From Rothia mucilaginosa (GTDB lineage: Bacteria; Actinomycetota; Actinomycetes; Actinomycetales; Micrococcaceae), in contig NZ_CABFLY010000002.1 of the NCBI RefSeq assembly GCF_901875305.1, forward strand, positions 372,001-436,000: a DNA stretch of 64,000 nt, in the 5' to 3' direction. The notes under the pieces were generated by a model. It made no database searches and had not been told where the DNA came from. It saw only the letters and a program-made list of their open reading frames with translations. How positions within the stretch are numbered: the stretch's first letter is position 1; every line of letters starts with the position of its first letter. Shown here piece after piece: positions 33,898 through 42,958 of the stretch. Position numbers and translations under genes: made by a program.

Positions 33898-34986
33898 ATG
33901 CGCATCTACCCGACCTTCTTCAACATCTTCTTCAAGGGCATGGACCCCGAGAAGGCACACCACGTCGGCTTCTGGGGCGTTCAGACCCTGCGCAACGTCG
34001 GCATCACCCGCGCGCTGCGCAAGTACTTCCAGCCCGCACCCGAGCTGGCAACCACCGTTATGGGTATTACTTTCCCCTCGCCGTTCGGCCTGGCCGCAGG
34101 CTTCGACAAGGGCGGTAAGGGCATCGCCGCGCTGGCTGGTATCGGCTTCGGCCACGTCGAGATCGGTACTATTACCGGTCAGGCGCAGCCCGGCAACCCG
34201 CAGCCGCGCCTCTTCCGCCTCGTCGAAGATAAGGCGGTCATCAACCGCATGGGCTTCAACAACGACGGTGCCGCAGCGGCAGGCCCGCGCGTGGCCGCCG
34301 CCCGCGCAGACCTCGAAACCGAATACCGCGGCGCTGTACGCCCGGTCATCGGCGTGAACATCGGCAAGACCAAGGTCGTTGAGCTTGAGAACGCCATCGA
34401 CGACTACCTGATCTCTACCCGCACCCTGGCACCGCAGGCGGACTACCTGGTCGTCAATGTCTCCTCCCCGAACACCCCCGGCCTGCGCACCCTGCAGGCC
34501 ATCGAGTCGCTACGCCCGCTACTCACCGCCGTGCGCGAGGAAGCAGACCGAGTCAGCCCCAACCGCCACGTACCGCTGACCGTCAAGATCGCACCGGACC
34601 TGGTCGACGAGGACATCATCGAGGTGGCAGCCCTGGCTAAGGAGCTGAAGCTGGATGGCATCATCGCCACCAACACCACCATCACCCGTGAAGGCCTGGG
34701 CCTGACCAGCGACATGACCAAGGTCAAGGAAATCGGTGCCGGTGGCCTCTCCGGCGCACCACTGAAGCCCCGCTCCCTCGAGGTGCTGCGCCTGCTCAAG
34801 CGTGAAATTGGCGACGACCTCGCCATCATCTCCGTTGGCGGCGTAACCACCGCTGAAGATGTGCAGGAGCGCCTGGACGCTGGCGCTGACCTGGTGCAGG
34901 GCTACACCGCGTTCCTGTATGAGGGTCCGCTCTGGGCGGCACACATTAACCGTGGCCTGGTGAAGTTGCGCCGCGCTCGCCGCTAA
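33898..34986 (+). CDS. pyrD: Dihydroorotate dehydrogenase (quinone), class 2
   Basis: The 362-residue membrane-associated flavoenzyme oxidises dihydroorotate to orotate in pyrimidine synthesis, passing electrons to quinone. The N-terminal helix (FFNIFFKGMDPEKAHH) is the class 2 membrane anchor. FMN and substrate residues are in FGLAAGFDKGG, INRMGFNNDG, NVSSPNTPGLR (187-197) and IISVGGVTTAEDV. No other pyr genes are adjacent. Confidence 0.96.
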   Translation: MRIYPTFFNIFFKGMDPEKAHHVGFWGVQTLRNVGITRALRKYFQPAPELATTVMGITFPSPFGLAAGFDKGGKGIAALAGIGFGHVEIGTITGQAQPGNPQPRLFRLVEDKAVINRMGFNNDGAAAAGPRVAAARADLETEYRGAVRPVIGVNIGKTKVVELENAIDDYLISTRTLAPQADYLVVNVSSPNTPGLRTLQAIESLRPLLTAVREEADRVSPNRHVPLTVKIAPDLVDEDIIEVAALAKELKLDGIIATNTTITREGLGLTSDMTKVKEIGAGGLSGAPLKPRSLEVLRLLKREIGDDLAIISVGGVTTAEDVQERLDAGADLVQGYTAFLYEGPLWAAHINRGLVKLRRARR

Positions 34987-35024
34987 AAGGTTCACGCCCC
35001 GCCGGGTAACCGGTATAGATGTTC

Positions 35025-35087
35025 AGAAGCCACATGTGTTTCGAAAAGCCACCAAAAACGTGGCTTTTCGAAACACATGTGGCTTCT
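35025..35087. repeat. Perfect 28-bp inverted repeat
   Basis: Arms 35025-35052 and 35060-35087 are exact reverse complements around the 7-base loop CAAAAAC. There is no T run on either side, so it does not look like an ordinary terminator. It lies between the convergent genes pyrD and the DUF3043 gene, the latter with its own terminator. Confidence 0.85.
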
Positions 35088-35116
35088 CGCGCAAGAGGGT
35101 AAGAATTAGCGGGCAT

Positions 35117-35156
35117 AAAAATAGGGGAGAGGCCCGAACCCTCAGGACCTCTCCCC
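35117..35156 (-). terminator. Terminator of the DUF3043 gene
   Basis: On the minus strand the stem GGGGAGAGG / CCTCTCCCC is followed by TATTTTTA. Confidence 0.85.
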
Positions 35157-35181
35157 AAGCACCTATACGGCACTTAACGAC

Positions 35182-35841
35182 TTAGTGCGGGTACTCGCCG
35201 TACTTCACCATCGGAACCGGACGGCGCCAACGACGAACCATCATCACACGGTTAAAGGTGTACATACCACCACCGCGCTGAACCTCGCCAAACTTAGCAA
35301 TCAGCTTCTTCTTCAGGCCACGCCACAGAATGAAGTAATCAATCACCCACAGCAACATCGCGGCGTACATCGCATACACAGAACCGTAATAAATCGAAAC
35401 GCCAACCTCAGACGAACCCGAAATGCCCTGACCAATCCAGCCGCCAACCAGCAGAACCAGCAGAACAATCAGCATAAAATCACCCAGGTTACGGCGCGCA
35501 TCCACATAATCGCGGATATAACGACGCTGCGGACCCTGATCCACAAGAGGCAAGAAACGCTGATCGCCGCCACGCAAAGCCTCATTCTGACGAATACGAA
35601 GCTTAGCGTTATCCTCACGCTCACGACGACGCAACTCAGCACGCGCCTCACGATCATTCGCAAACGCATGATCGTTACCGCCCACCAGCGGCTTACGACG
35701 AGCCGCCTCCCGCACCTTACGCGAAGGAGTCGGACGGCCCTTCTTCGGGGTGAACTTCGGATCAACCGGAGCCTGCGGCTCCTCTACAACCTGCGGCTGA
35801 GCAGCTTCAGTCTCAGCCTTCTCTTTCTTACGACCAAACAC
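35182..35841 (-). CDS. DUF3043 membrane protein
   Basis: The 219-residue actinobacterial membrane protein begins VFGRKKEKAE and has a long charged cytoplasmic region (GRPTPSRKVREAARRKPLVG). Two hydrophobic segments follow (FMLIVLLVLLVGGWIGQG and a second near YAAMLLWVIDYFILW), then a basic tail. DUF3043 proteins have no known function. The start is taken as GTG 35841 by analogy with relatives; GGAGG directly abuts it, so the start is uncertain. Confidence 0.75.
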   Translation of the reverse strand: MFGRKKEKAETEAAQPQVVEEPQAPVDPKFTPKKGRPTPSRKVREAARRKPLVGGNDHAFANDREARAELRRREREDNAKLRIRQNEALRGGDQRFLPLVDQGPQRRYIRDYVDARRNLGDFMLIVLLVLLVGGWIGQGISGSSEVGVSIYYGSVYAMYAAMLLWVIDYFILWRGLKKKLIAKFGEVQRGGGMYTFNRVMMVRRWRRPVPMVKYGEYPH

Positions 35842-35957
35842 CCTCCCATCATACCCGAACGGCACACACCAAACCCGCCCCCCACAAGCGCACACCAGCA
35901 ACTGAAACAACCCCAACCACCCGGCGGCGGCAGGTAAGGTGGGGGTAAGGTAGAAAC

Positions 35958-37352
35958 ATGACTACTGAATTCACCCACCACAGCGCCCTCCGCGACGCCG
36001 TCACCAAAAACTTCGAAGCAACCCTGCAGACCCTCACCGACCTCGTCGCCATTCCCTCCATCGCCTGGGAATCCCACGACCTCACCCAGGTCGACCGCAG
36101 CGCAGAAGCAGTCGCCGAACTCGCCCGCAAGGCCGGCTTCGACAACGCACGCATCGAACGCGCCACCTACACCACCGCCAACGGCGCCCAAAAGCAAGGC
36201 ATGCCCGCCGTCATCGCCTCCCGCCCCGCCGCCGAAGGCTACCCCACCATCCTGCTCTACGCCCACCACGACGTACAGCCCGCCGGCAACCTCGACCTCT
36301 GGGACACCGAACCCTTCGTCGCCACCCGCAAGGGTGACCGCCTCTACGGCCGCGGCGCAGCAGACGACAAAGCAGGTATCCTCGTACACCTCGCCGCGCT
36401 CGCAGCCCTCAACGAAACCCTCGGCGACGACTTCAAACTCGGCGTGAAACTCTTCATCGAAGGCGAAGAAGAAGCAGGCTCGCCCTCCTTCACCTCCTTC
36501 CTCAACACCTACCGCGACGAACTATCCGCCGACTACATCGTCGTCGCAGACTCCGGCAACTGGCGCGCCGGCGTACCCGCACTCACCACCAGCCTGCGCG
36601 GCGTCGCATCCGGAGACATCGAAGTACGCGTCGGCAGCCACGCCATCCACTCCGGCATGTTCGGCGGCCCCATGCTCGACGCCCACACCCTCATGGCACA
36701 GCTACTGGCCACCCTGCACGACGCCACCGGCGCCGTAGCCGTCGAAGGCCTGCACCGCGCCCCCCAACCCGAACTCGAATACGCAGAAGCAGACTTCCGC
36801 AGTGACTCCGGCATCCTCGACTCCGTACCCCTGGCAGGTACCGGTAGCATTGCATCCCGCCTGTGGACCCAGCCGGCCATCTCCGTCATCGGCATGGACA
36901 TCCCCTCCATCGCAACCTCCTCCAACACCCTCGCCGTCGTATCCCGCGCACGCATCAGCACCCGCCTCGCCCCCGGCGACACCCCCAAAAACGCACACCG
37001 CGCGCTCACCGAGCACGTCAAGGCCCACGCACCCCACGGCGCAGAGGTCAGCTACACCGCCGTCGACTCCGGTATGCCCTTCTCGACCGAAGTCGATGCA
37101 GACGGCGCACAGACCGCCCTCGACGCCATGCGCGCCGCCTGGGATCTGGAACCCGTACAGACCGGCATGGGCGGCTCCATCCCGTTCATCTCCGACCTGA
37201 AGGAGGTCTTCCCGCAAGCACAGATCCTCGTCACCGGTGTGGAAGACCCCGATACCCGCGCCCACAGTGCCAACGAGTCCCTCTACATCCCGGACTTCAA
37301 GAACGCAATCCTGGCGGAGGCACTGCTGCTCAGTGGCCTCGGCACCCGCTAG
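35958..37352 (+). CDS. M20 family dipeptidase
   Basis: The 464-residue cytoplasmic metallopeptidase has metal ligands in YAHHDVQPAG, RGAADDKAG and EGEEEAGSPSF, with a later GMGGSIPFI typical of the CNDP/PepV-like group. It would cleave dipeptides. Codons here favour CTC and GAA, unlike the CTG/GAG preference of pyrD. GGTAAGGTAG lies upstream of the ATG. Confidence 0.9.
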   Translation: MTTEFTHHSALRDAVTKNFEATLQTLTDLVAIPSIAWESHDLTQVDRSAEAVAELARKAGFDNARIERATYTTANGAQKQGMPAVIASRPAAEGYPTILLYAHHDVQPAGNLDLWDTEPFVATRKGDRLYGRGAADDKAGILVHLAALAALNETLGDDFKLGVKLFIEGEEEAGSPSFTSFLNTYRDELSADYIVVADSGNWRAGVPALTTSLRGVASGDIEVRVGSHAIHSGMFGGPMLDAHTLMAQLLATLHDATGAVAVEGLHRAPQPELEYAEADFRSDSGILDSVPLAGTGSIASRLWTQPAISVIGMDIPSIATSSNTLAVVSRARISTRLAPGDTPKNAHRALTEHVKAHAPHGAEVSYTAVDSGMPFSTEVDADGAQTALDAMRAAWDLEPVQTGMGGSIPFISDLKEVFPQAQILVTGVEDPDTRAHSANESLYIPDFKNAILAEALLLSGLGTR

Positions 37353-37727
37353 GCGCCGAAGAATCACCCCAACGCACCGCGGTGTGCCGGACACGCAACT
37401 AGCCCACCGGCGCACCGCAACGCGGTAGCACAGAATACGAGGCAGGGGAGTAGTCCCCCCCCCAACGGCTGGGTAACAAGGGCCGGGGACCTGTCCGCGG
37501 ACCAACCAATGAGTCCCCGGACACCCTCCCCACCACCCCCGCCATAAATTCGGTATCCTAGAAGCAGAATTACCGTGAAAGCCCATACGCAAACGCTCAC
37601 GCCCCCGGCGAACTACACACAACCCAGGTTGTCAAGAACTCACCCCGGCGCGTATCGTGAAGGCTAAAACGCCCGAAACACCGCACACGGCCAACACGGG
37701 CAATCAACACAACAAAGGACAACACCA
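37353..37727. other. Intergenic region with a C9 run
   Basis: There is a C9 run at 37455-37463 and an inverted repeat CCGGGGAC (37483-37490) / GTCCCCGG (37513-37520) that encloses the palindrome GTCCGCGGAC. I could not link the C run to a promoter. No gene seen. Confidence 0.5.
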
Positions 37728-38081
37728 ATGAGTGAAACCACCACCGAACTGCCCACCCACGGCGTCACCCTCACCGAGGTCGCACAGGCCAAGGTCCGCG
37801 CACTCCTCGAACAGGAAGGCCGCAACGACCTGCGCCTGCGCATCGCCGTCCAGCCCGGCGGCTGCTCCGGCCTCATCTACCAGCTCTACTTCGACGAGCG
37901 CGTCCTCGACGGCGACGCAGTCCGCGACTTCGACGGCGTAGAGGTCATCGTCGACAAGATGAGCGCACCCTACCTCGACGGCTCCACCATCGACTTCGAA
38001 GACACCATCGAAAAGCAGGGCTTCTCCATCGACAACCCCAACGCAGCAGGCTCCTGCGCATGCGGTGACTCCTTCCACTAA
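37728..38081 (+). CDS. erpA: A-type Fe-S cluster carrier (HesB/IscA/ErpA family)
   Basis: The 117-residue protein carries the three conserved cysteines: Cys46 in GGCSG, and Cys110 and Cys112 in SCACGDSF. A-type carriers hand Fe-S clusters from scaffolds such as SufBCD to target enzymes. AAAGGA precedes the ATG. It is monocistronic, with a strong terminator before trpD. Confidence 0.92.
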   Translation: MSETTTELPTHGVTLTEVAQAKVRALLEQEGRNDLRLRIAVQPGGCSGLIYQLYFDERVLDGDAVRDFDGVEVIVDKMSAPYLDGSTIDFEDTIEKQGFSIDNPNAAGSCACGDSFH

Positions 38082-38130
38082 ACCGAAGACACCCCAGCGC
38101 TAAGCACCACCACAGTGCATCACGCCTAGT

Positions 38131-38184
38131 AAACCCCCGTCTCGCATACTGCACCCAACCGTGCAGATACGAGGCGGGGGTTTT
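38131..38184 (+). terminator. Terminator of erpA
   Basis: AAACCCCCG-CTCG...CGAG-CGGGGGTTTT forms a long stem with a T run, 11 bases before trpD. Confidence 0.88.
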
Positions 38185-38195
38185 ACACTTAAAAC

Positions 38196-39269
38196 ATGAC
38201 TACGCACGAAATCACCTGGAAATACATCCTCAACCAGCTCGTCAAGCACCAGAACCTCACCGACACCGAAGTCGCCTGGGCAATGGACCAAATCATGACC
38301 GGCCAAACCGAACAGCCGATCCTCGCATCCTTCCTCACCGCGCTGCACTCCAAGGGCGAAACCCCCGAAGAACTCGGCGCACTCGCAGCCGGCATGATCG
38401 CCAAAGCCGAAACCGTCGACATCGACCCCAACGCCGTAGACATCGTCGGCACCGGCGGAGACCAACAAAACACCGTCAACATCTCCACCATGGCCGCCCT
38501 CGTCATCGCAGGCACCGGCGCAACCGTCGTCAAGCACGGCAACCGCGCCTCCACCTCCAAATCAGGCTCCGCAGACGTCCTCGAAGCCCTCGGAATCCGC
38601 CTGGACATGCCCATTCCCGCCGTCGCCGAGTGCGCTCGCGAGACCGGCATCACCTTTCTATTTGCCATGACTTTCCACCCGGCCATGCGTCACGTGGGCC
38701 CGACCCGTCGCATGCTGGGTATTCCGACCGCGTTCAACTACCTGGGTCCCATGACCAACCCGGCTCGCGTGAAGTCCTCGGCTATCGGCGTGGCCAACCC
38801 GGTCATGGCTGAGAAGATGGCTTATGTCTTCGCCGAGCGCGGCGATCACGCCCTGATTTTCCGCGGCGATGACGGCCTGGACGAGCTGACCATCGCCACC
38901 ACGAGCCGACTCTGGGAAGCCGCGGACGGCAAGTTGACCGAGTACCGTTTTGACCCGACCGAGTACGGCCTGCAGAACGCGCCGCTGGAGCAGCTGCGTG
39001 GTGGCGATGCCGAGTATAACGCGGGTGTGTTCCGCGCCATTTTGGCGGGGGAGGGGGAGTCCCCGAAGAGCCCGCTGCGCGCCGTTCACGATGCCGTGCT
39101 CATCAATGCGGCCGCCGGTCTGGTGGCCTACCGCCCGACCAACGGCGAGAGCTTTGAGGCACGCTTCACTAAAGCCCTGGCCGATGCGCGCGAATCCATT
39201 GCATCCGGTGCAGCGGAACACGTGCTCAACGCCTGGATTGAGTTCAGCGAGAAGCGCGCGGAGGGCTAG
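38196..39269 (+). CDS. trpD: Anthranilate phosphoribosyltransferase
   Basis: The 357-residue enzyme joins anthranilate and PRPP in tryptophan synthesis. PRPP and metal sites are GTGGD (85-89), NISTMAALV and KHGNRASTSKSGSAD. No other trp gene is adjacent. The gene has a visible change in codon habit near codon 148: almost all Leu are CTC and Glu GAA before it, and mostly CTG and GAG after it. Its start sits immediately after the erpA terminator, so the leader must be very short. Confidence 0.95.
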   Translation: MTTHEITWKYILNQLVKHQNLTDTEVAWAMDQIMTGQTEQPILASFLTALHSKGETPEELGALAAGMIAKAETVDIDPNAVDIVGTGGDQQNTVNISTMAALVIAGTGATVVKHGNRASTSKSGSADVLEALGIRLDMPIPAVAECARETGITFLFAMTFHPAMRHVGPTRRMLGIPTAFNYLGPMTNPARVKSSAIGVANPVMAEKMAYVFAERGDHALIFRGDDGLDELTIATTSRLWEAADGKLTEYRFDPTEYGLQNAPLEQLRGGDAEYNAGVFRAILAGEGESPKSPLRAVHDAVLINAAAGLVAYRPTNGESFEARFTKALADARESIASGAAEHVLNAWIEFSEKRAEG

Positions 39270-39834
39270 GGAACCAGCGACTAGAGGTGAGAGCCTCAGA
39301 CGCTGATTTCAGAAGCTGAGCCGAGAAGGGCTAGGAGCTCTAAAGTCTGAAAGCACTAGACAAGGGCTCCAGACAAAAGCTCTAGAAATTGACGGCAGGC
39401 ACCCGAGACGAACAGCGCACACCGAAAGGTGTGGGGGTCTCGGGTGCCTGCCGTTTAACGGAACGCACCGAAAGGCGTGAGCGGCGTAGAGTTCGAGTGC
39501 GTAGCTGAACGTCGAGAAAGCTGGGGCGCGCGGAGCGCTAACCCAAGGCGTAGAAAGCACCGGTGAGCAGCCGGTGGGGTAGTGAAAAATAGGTCTACTT
39601 TACATAATGTATATTATCGGCTTTTCTGAGGGGTCTAGAATGAACCCAAGATTCCCCATATCTAAATAAATTCTTAACAGTTCATGTATTAACCTCAGTC
39701 AGCCACCAGAACTGTCACCAACACACAATCCACCTGAAATAATGGATATACCCCGCATCACGATGGTGTCGCCGCCTCGTATGTAAACTCAACATCAACC
39801 ATGCTGGTTTGATGTACACCAAAGGAGAAAACTC
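39270..39834. other. Intergenic region, terminator then AT-rich DNA
   Basis: The first 190 bases hold the trpD terminator (39392-39458) and a related smaller hairpin (CGCACC-GAAA-GGCGTG, near 39465). From about 39585 the DNA is AT-rich and likely carries the promoter of the NfeD gene. No gene seen. Confidence 0.55.
39392..39458 (+). terminator. Terminator of trpD
   Basis: A perfect 18-bp stem (39392-39409 / 39437-39454) encloses a second hairpin with a GAAA loop (CACACC / GGTGTG). TTTAA follows. Confidence 0.8.
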
Positions 39835-40287
39835 GTGGACTGGCTCTTTGAGACACCCTGGACACTCTGGGTTGCTCTCGCCCTCGTTTTTGCCGTCATA
39901 GAAATGCTCAGCCTTGACCTGTTCTTTCTCATGCTGGCGATCAGCGCAGGCATCACCGCAGCAATATCTCCCTTCGTGGATAATATGCTGATTCGAACCG
40001 TTATTTTCGTGGTAATCTGTCTGATTCTGGTTCTTGGTCTGCGCCCGCCACTGCTCAAGAAGCTCAATAAATCCGCCACCGGAGCTGTCACTAACGCCGA
40101 AGCACTCATTGGCTCTGAGGTGCGCATCACTCAAGATGTAACTAGTGAAACCGGTTTAGTGATACTAGCTGGCGACACCTGGACGGCGCGCACCGCCTCC
40201 GGAACGCTCACTGCAGGATCACACGCGAGGGTGCGAGCTATCGAGGGCGCTACCGCAATCGTAGAGCCTCTCCCCCACAACGCCTAA
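39835..40287 (+). CDS. NfeD family membrane protein
   Basis: The 150-residue protein has two to three membrane segments (LWVALALVFAVIEML, LMLAISAGITAAI, TVIFVVICLILVLGL). A C-terminal OB-fold domain follows (GSEVRITQDVTSE ... GDTWTAR). NfeD short forms work with SPFH/stomatin proteins in membrane microdomains, and the next gene encodes one. The start is GTG behind AAAGGAGA. Confidence 0.88.
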   Translation: MDWLFETPWTLWVALALVFAVIEMLSLDLFFLMLAISAGITAAISPFVDNMLIRTVIFVVICLILVLGLRPPLLKKLNKSATGAVTNAEALIGSEVRITQDVTSETGLVILAGDTWTARTASGTLTAGSHARVRAIEGATAIVEPLPHNA

Positions 40288-40366
40288 GGCCCATCTGAAT
40301 ACCGGCCCCAAAAGCAGGTTCAGATACCAAAAAACACACCATATAACTCACCGATAAGGAGAAACA

Positions 40367-41362
40367 ATGCCTATCAGCCTCATTCTGACGGTCCTACTCA
40401 TCCTCTTCGTGCTGACGATGCTCGCAAAGACCGTGCGAGTCATCCCGCAGGGACGAGCCGGCATCGTCGAACGACTGGGTAAGTTCCACGCCGTTCTCAA
40501 CCCCGGCCTGCACATCGTCATCCCCGTGATTGACCGCGTGCTGCCCCTCATCGACCTGCGCGAACAGGTCGTTTCCTTCCCCTCGCAGTCCGTGATTACC
40601 GAAGATAACCTCGTGGTCGGCATCGACACCGTCGTGTACTTCCAGGTCACCGACCCTAAGGCTGCAACCTACGAAATCACCAACTACATTCGCGCCGTGG
40701 ACGAGCTGACCAGCGCAACCCTGCGTAACGTCGTCGGTGGCCTGAACCTGGAGCAGACTCTCACATCCCGCGACCAGATCAACGCGGAGCTGCGAGGCGT
40801 GCTCGACTCCACCACCGGCCGCTGGGGCCTGCGCGTCTCCCGCGTGGACATCAAGGAAATCCAGCCCCCGGCATCCATTCAGGACTCCATGGAGAAGCAG
40901 ATGCGCGCAGAGCGTGACCGCCGCGCCGCAATCTTGACCGCAGAAGGCCAGAAGCAGTCCGACATTCTGACCGCAGAAGGTGAATCCCGTGCAGCCATCC
41001 TGCGTGCAGAGGGTGAAAAGCAGGCGCAGATCCTTCGTGCAGAAGGTGACGCACAGTCCGCAATCCTGCGCGCAAACGGTGAAGCCGAAGCCGTGCAGAA
41101 GGTCTTCGCTGCCATCCATGAATCCAACCCCAGCCAGCAGCTGCTCACCTACCAGTACCTGCAGACCCTGCCCAAGCTCGCCGAAGGCGACGCCAACAAG
41201 CTCTGGTTCATCCCGACTGAACTCGGCGATGCACTGCGCGGCCTGGGCAACGCATTCGGCACCCTGCCCGCATCCGACCTGGCGGATGCACCTGCAAAGT
41301 CCTCCGCATCGGCCCCCAAGAGCGCAGCGCAGGCACCCGGAAGCTACGGCATCAACGGCTAA
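40367..41362 (+). CDS. SPFH/band 7 (stomatin-like) protein
   Basis: The 331-residue protein has an N-terminal membrane helix and a band 7 domain (VIPQGRAGIVERLGKF, LREQVVSFPSQSVIT). Residues about 185-245 form a coiled coil built from five 11-residue repeats of the type ILRAEGEKQAQ. The C-terminus is Ala/Ser-rich. It resembles QmcA and stomatin; such proteins oligomerise and organise membrane proteases or domains. It is probably co-transcribed with the NfeD gene 79 bases upstream. Confidence 0.92.
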   Translation: MPISLILTVLLILFVLTMLAKTVRVIPQGRAGIVERLGKFHAVLNPGLHIVIPVIDRVLPLIDLREQVVSFPSQSVITEDNLVVGIDTVVYFQVTDPKAATYEITNYIRAVDELTSATLRNVVGGLNLEQTLTSRDQINAELRGVLDSTTGRWGLRVSRVDIKEIQPPASIQDSMEKQMRAERDRRAAILTAEGQKQSDILTAEGESRAAILRAEGEKQAQILRAEGDAQSAILRANGEAEAVQKVFAAIHESNPSQQLLTYQYLQTLPKLAEGDANKLWFIPTELGDALRGLGNAFGTLPASDLADAPAKSSASAPKSAAQAPGSYGING

Positions 41363-41450
41363 ACGTGAAAACTAACGCGTAAAAGGCGTGAATCACCAAA
41401 AATCACGCAGAATAACACCACCACGCTGGGCGGGTGGAGGCTATTACCGA

Positions 41451-41456
41451 TATAAT
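41451..41456 (+). promoter_or_regulatory. -10 element TATAAT upstream of rbpA
   Basis: A consensus -10 lies about 95 bases before rbpA, but with no good -35. It may be a housekeeping promoter alongside the SigR-type one. Confidence 0.45.
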
Positions 41457-41477
41457 GGATGTTTTGTAAACGTTCGA

Positions 41478-41504
41478 GGGAATAGCTCTCCCCCGCCCAA
41501 CGTT
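41478..41504 (+). promoter_or_regulatory. Candidate SigR/SigH promoter of rbpA
   Basis: GGGAAT, exactly 18 bases, then GTT: this is the promoter pattern of the oxidative-stress sigma factor SigR (Streptomyces) / SigH (mycobacteria). In Streptomyces coelicolor rbpA is a SigR target, which supports the assignment. Confidence 0.7.
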
Positions 41505-41550
41505 ATACCTGAAGCGCCGCCCGGCGCACACGACGGACACTGGAGGAAAA

Positions 41551-41889
41551 ATGAGCGATCGTAGCCTGCGCGGTATGCGCCTGGGTTCCCAGTCGATGGA
41601 AACCGAATCGAACGTGCAGCCGGCACCCCGCCAGCGCGTCGAGTACCGCACCGCAGACGGTGACCGTGTTTTCGTGACCTTCGCAGCCGAGGCAGAAATT
41701 CCCCCGGTCTGGACCGCAAAGTCCGGCAAGGAGGCCTTCCTAGTCAACGGTGATTCCACCGCCAACGCCGAGGATGAGAAGCCCGCACGTACCCACTGGG
41801 ACATGCTCATGGAGCGTCGCAGCATTGAGGAGCTGGAGAAGACTCTGGAGGAGCGCCTGGAGTACTACCGCAACCACTTCGCGGTCTAA
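41551..41889 (+). CDS. rbpA: RNA polymerase-binding protein RbpA
   Basis: The 112-residue actinobacterial transcription factor binds the beta subunit and the housekeeping sigma to stabilise open promoter complexes. The N-terminal SLRGMRLGSQSMETE, central VTFAAEAEIPPVW and C-terminal RTHWDMLMERRSIEELE sigma-interaction helix are all present. The core domain has no Cys, as in the mycobacterial form. TGGAGGAAAA precedes the ATG. Confidence 0.96.
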   Translation: MSDRSLRGMRLGSQSMETESNVQPAPRQRVEYRTADGDRVFVTFAAEAEIPPVWTAKSGKEAFLVNGDSTANAEDEKPARTHWDMLMERRSIEELEKTLEERLEYYRNHFAV

Positions 41890-41907
41890 GGAACGTCTAG
41901 ACACGTC

Positions 41908-41951
41908 AAGGGGGTCTTTCAGCGGCATTGAGCCGTTGAAAGACCCCCTTT
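41908..41951 (+). terminator. Terminator of rbpA
   Basis: The 14-bp stem AAGGGGGTCTTTCA / TGAAAGACCCCCTT is followed by T. Confidence 0.88.
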
Positions 41952-42020
41952 GCGTAACCCGGGGTAGCTCCGGTCTGCCGGATGTGTGAGAGGCGTTGGG
42001 ATACTCAGCGGATTCCGGCA

Positions 42021-42067
42021 GAAAGGGGCCGGGGCAGATGCTTGCAATACGCATCCGCCCCGGCCCC
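42021..42067 (-). terminator. Terminator of ppm1
   Basis: On the minus strand GGGGCCGGGGC-GGATGC pairs with GCATC-GCCCCGGCCCC, and TTTC follows. Confidence 0.85.
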
Positions 42068-42095
42068 TCACGTGAGGTTGGGTCATGACCCGGGA

Positions 42096-42833
42096 CTACT
42101 TCTTGCCCAGGGCCTTCTTCAGCTTCTCCGCGTGGCTCTTCAGGCCCCAGCGGGTCACCTTCGACATCGAGTCAAAGATGATGTTGCCGTCCATCTTCGA
42201 CGCACCCACCTCGCGCTCAACGAAGGTGATGGGCACCTCGACAATCTTCAAGCCAGCCTGTTCAGAACGCCACGCCAAATCTACCTGGAACACGTAGCCC
42301 TTCGAATCAATGCCGTCCAAGTTCAGGCGCTGCAGAGCCTCGCGGCGGTACGCGCGGAAACCGGCGGTAATGTCCTTGATGGAGGTGCCCAGCACCATGC
42401 GGGTGTACAGGTTAGCGCCGCGCGAGAGAATCTGACGGTGGACCGGCCAATTCTTCGTCTTGCCGCCCGGCACGTAACGCGAGCCGATGGCCAGGTCAGC
42501 GCCCGCCTCAACGGCGCGCACCAGGGAGGGCAACTGCTCGGGCTGGTGGGAACAATCAGCGTCCATCTCAATCAGGACCTCGTAGCCTGCCTCGAGGCCC
42601 CAATCAAAGCCCGCAAGGTATGCACCGCCCAGACCGTCCTTAACGGTGCGGTGTAGAACGTGAATCTGAGGGTCCTTTGCGGAGAGGTCATCAGCAATCT
42701 GGCCGGTGCCGTCGGGGCTGTTATCATCCACCACGAGAATATCTACCTCAGGAGCTGCCTTGCGGAGACGCTCCACCACAACCGGTAGGTTCTCCTTTTC
42801 GTTATACGTCGGGATGACAGTCAGAACGCGCAT
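42096..42833 (-). CDS. ppm1: Polyprenol monophosphomannose synthase (GT2)
   Basis: The 245-residue glycosyltransferase would transfer mannose from GDP-mannose to polyprenyl phosphate, giving the donor for extracellular mannosylation of lipoglycans and proteins. Family 2 motifs are [41 protein letters not shown] and [10 protein letters not shown]. It is only the catalytic domain; the acyltransferase part fused to it in M. tuberculosis Ppm1 is absent. The product would be used by membrane mannosyltransferases and by Tat/Sec-exported proteins. Confidence 0.93.
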   Translation of the reverse strand: MRVLTVIPTYNEKENLPVVVERLRKAAPEVDILVVDDNSPDGTGQIADDLSAKDPQIHVLHRTVKDGLGGAYLAGFDWGLEAGYEVLIEMDADCSHQPEQLPSLVRAVEAGADLAIGSRYVPGGKTKNWPVHRQILSRGANLYTRMVLGTSIKDITAGFRAYRREALQRLNLDGIDSKGYVFQVDLAWRSEQAGLKIVEVPITFVEREVGASKMDGNIIFDSMSKVTRWGLKSHAEKLKKALGKK

Positions 42834-42958
42834 AATACTCTCTCACATATGTGCATATAAAACGGGTAGGGTAGATGTCCAGTATACCGGGTAAATATCT
42901 GGGTGGATGAACTATCTATAGCCTTTTATCCTGAAAAAAGCCGCTGACAAGCTAAAAA

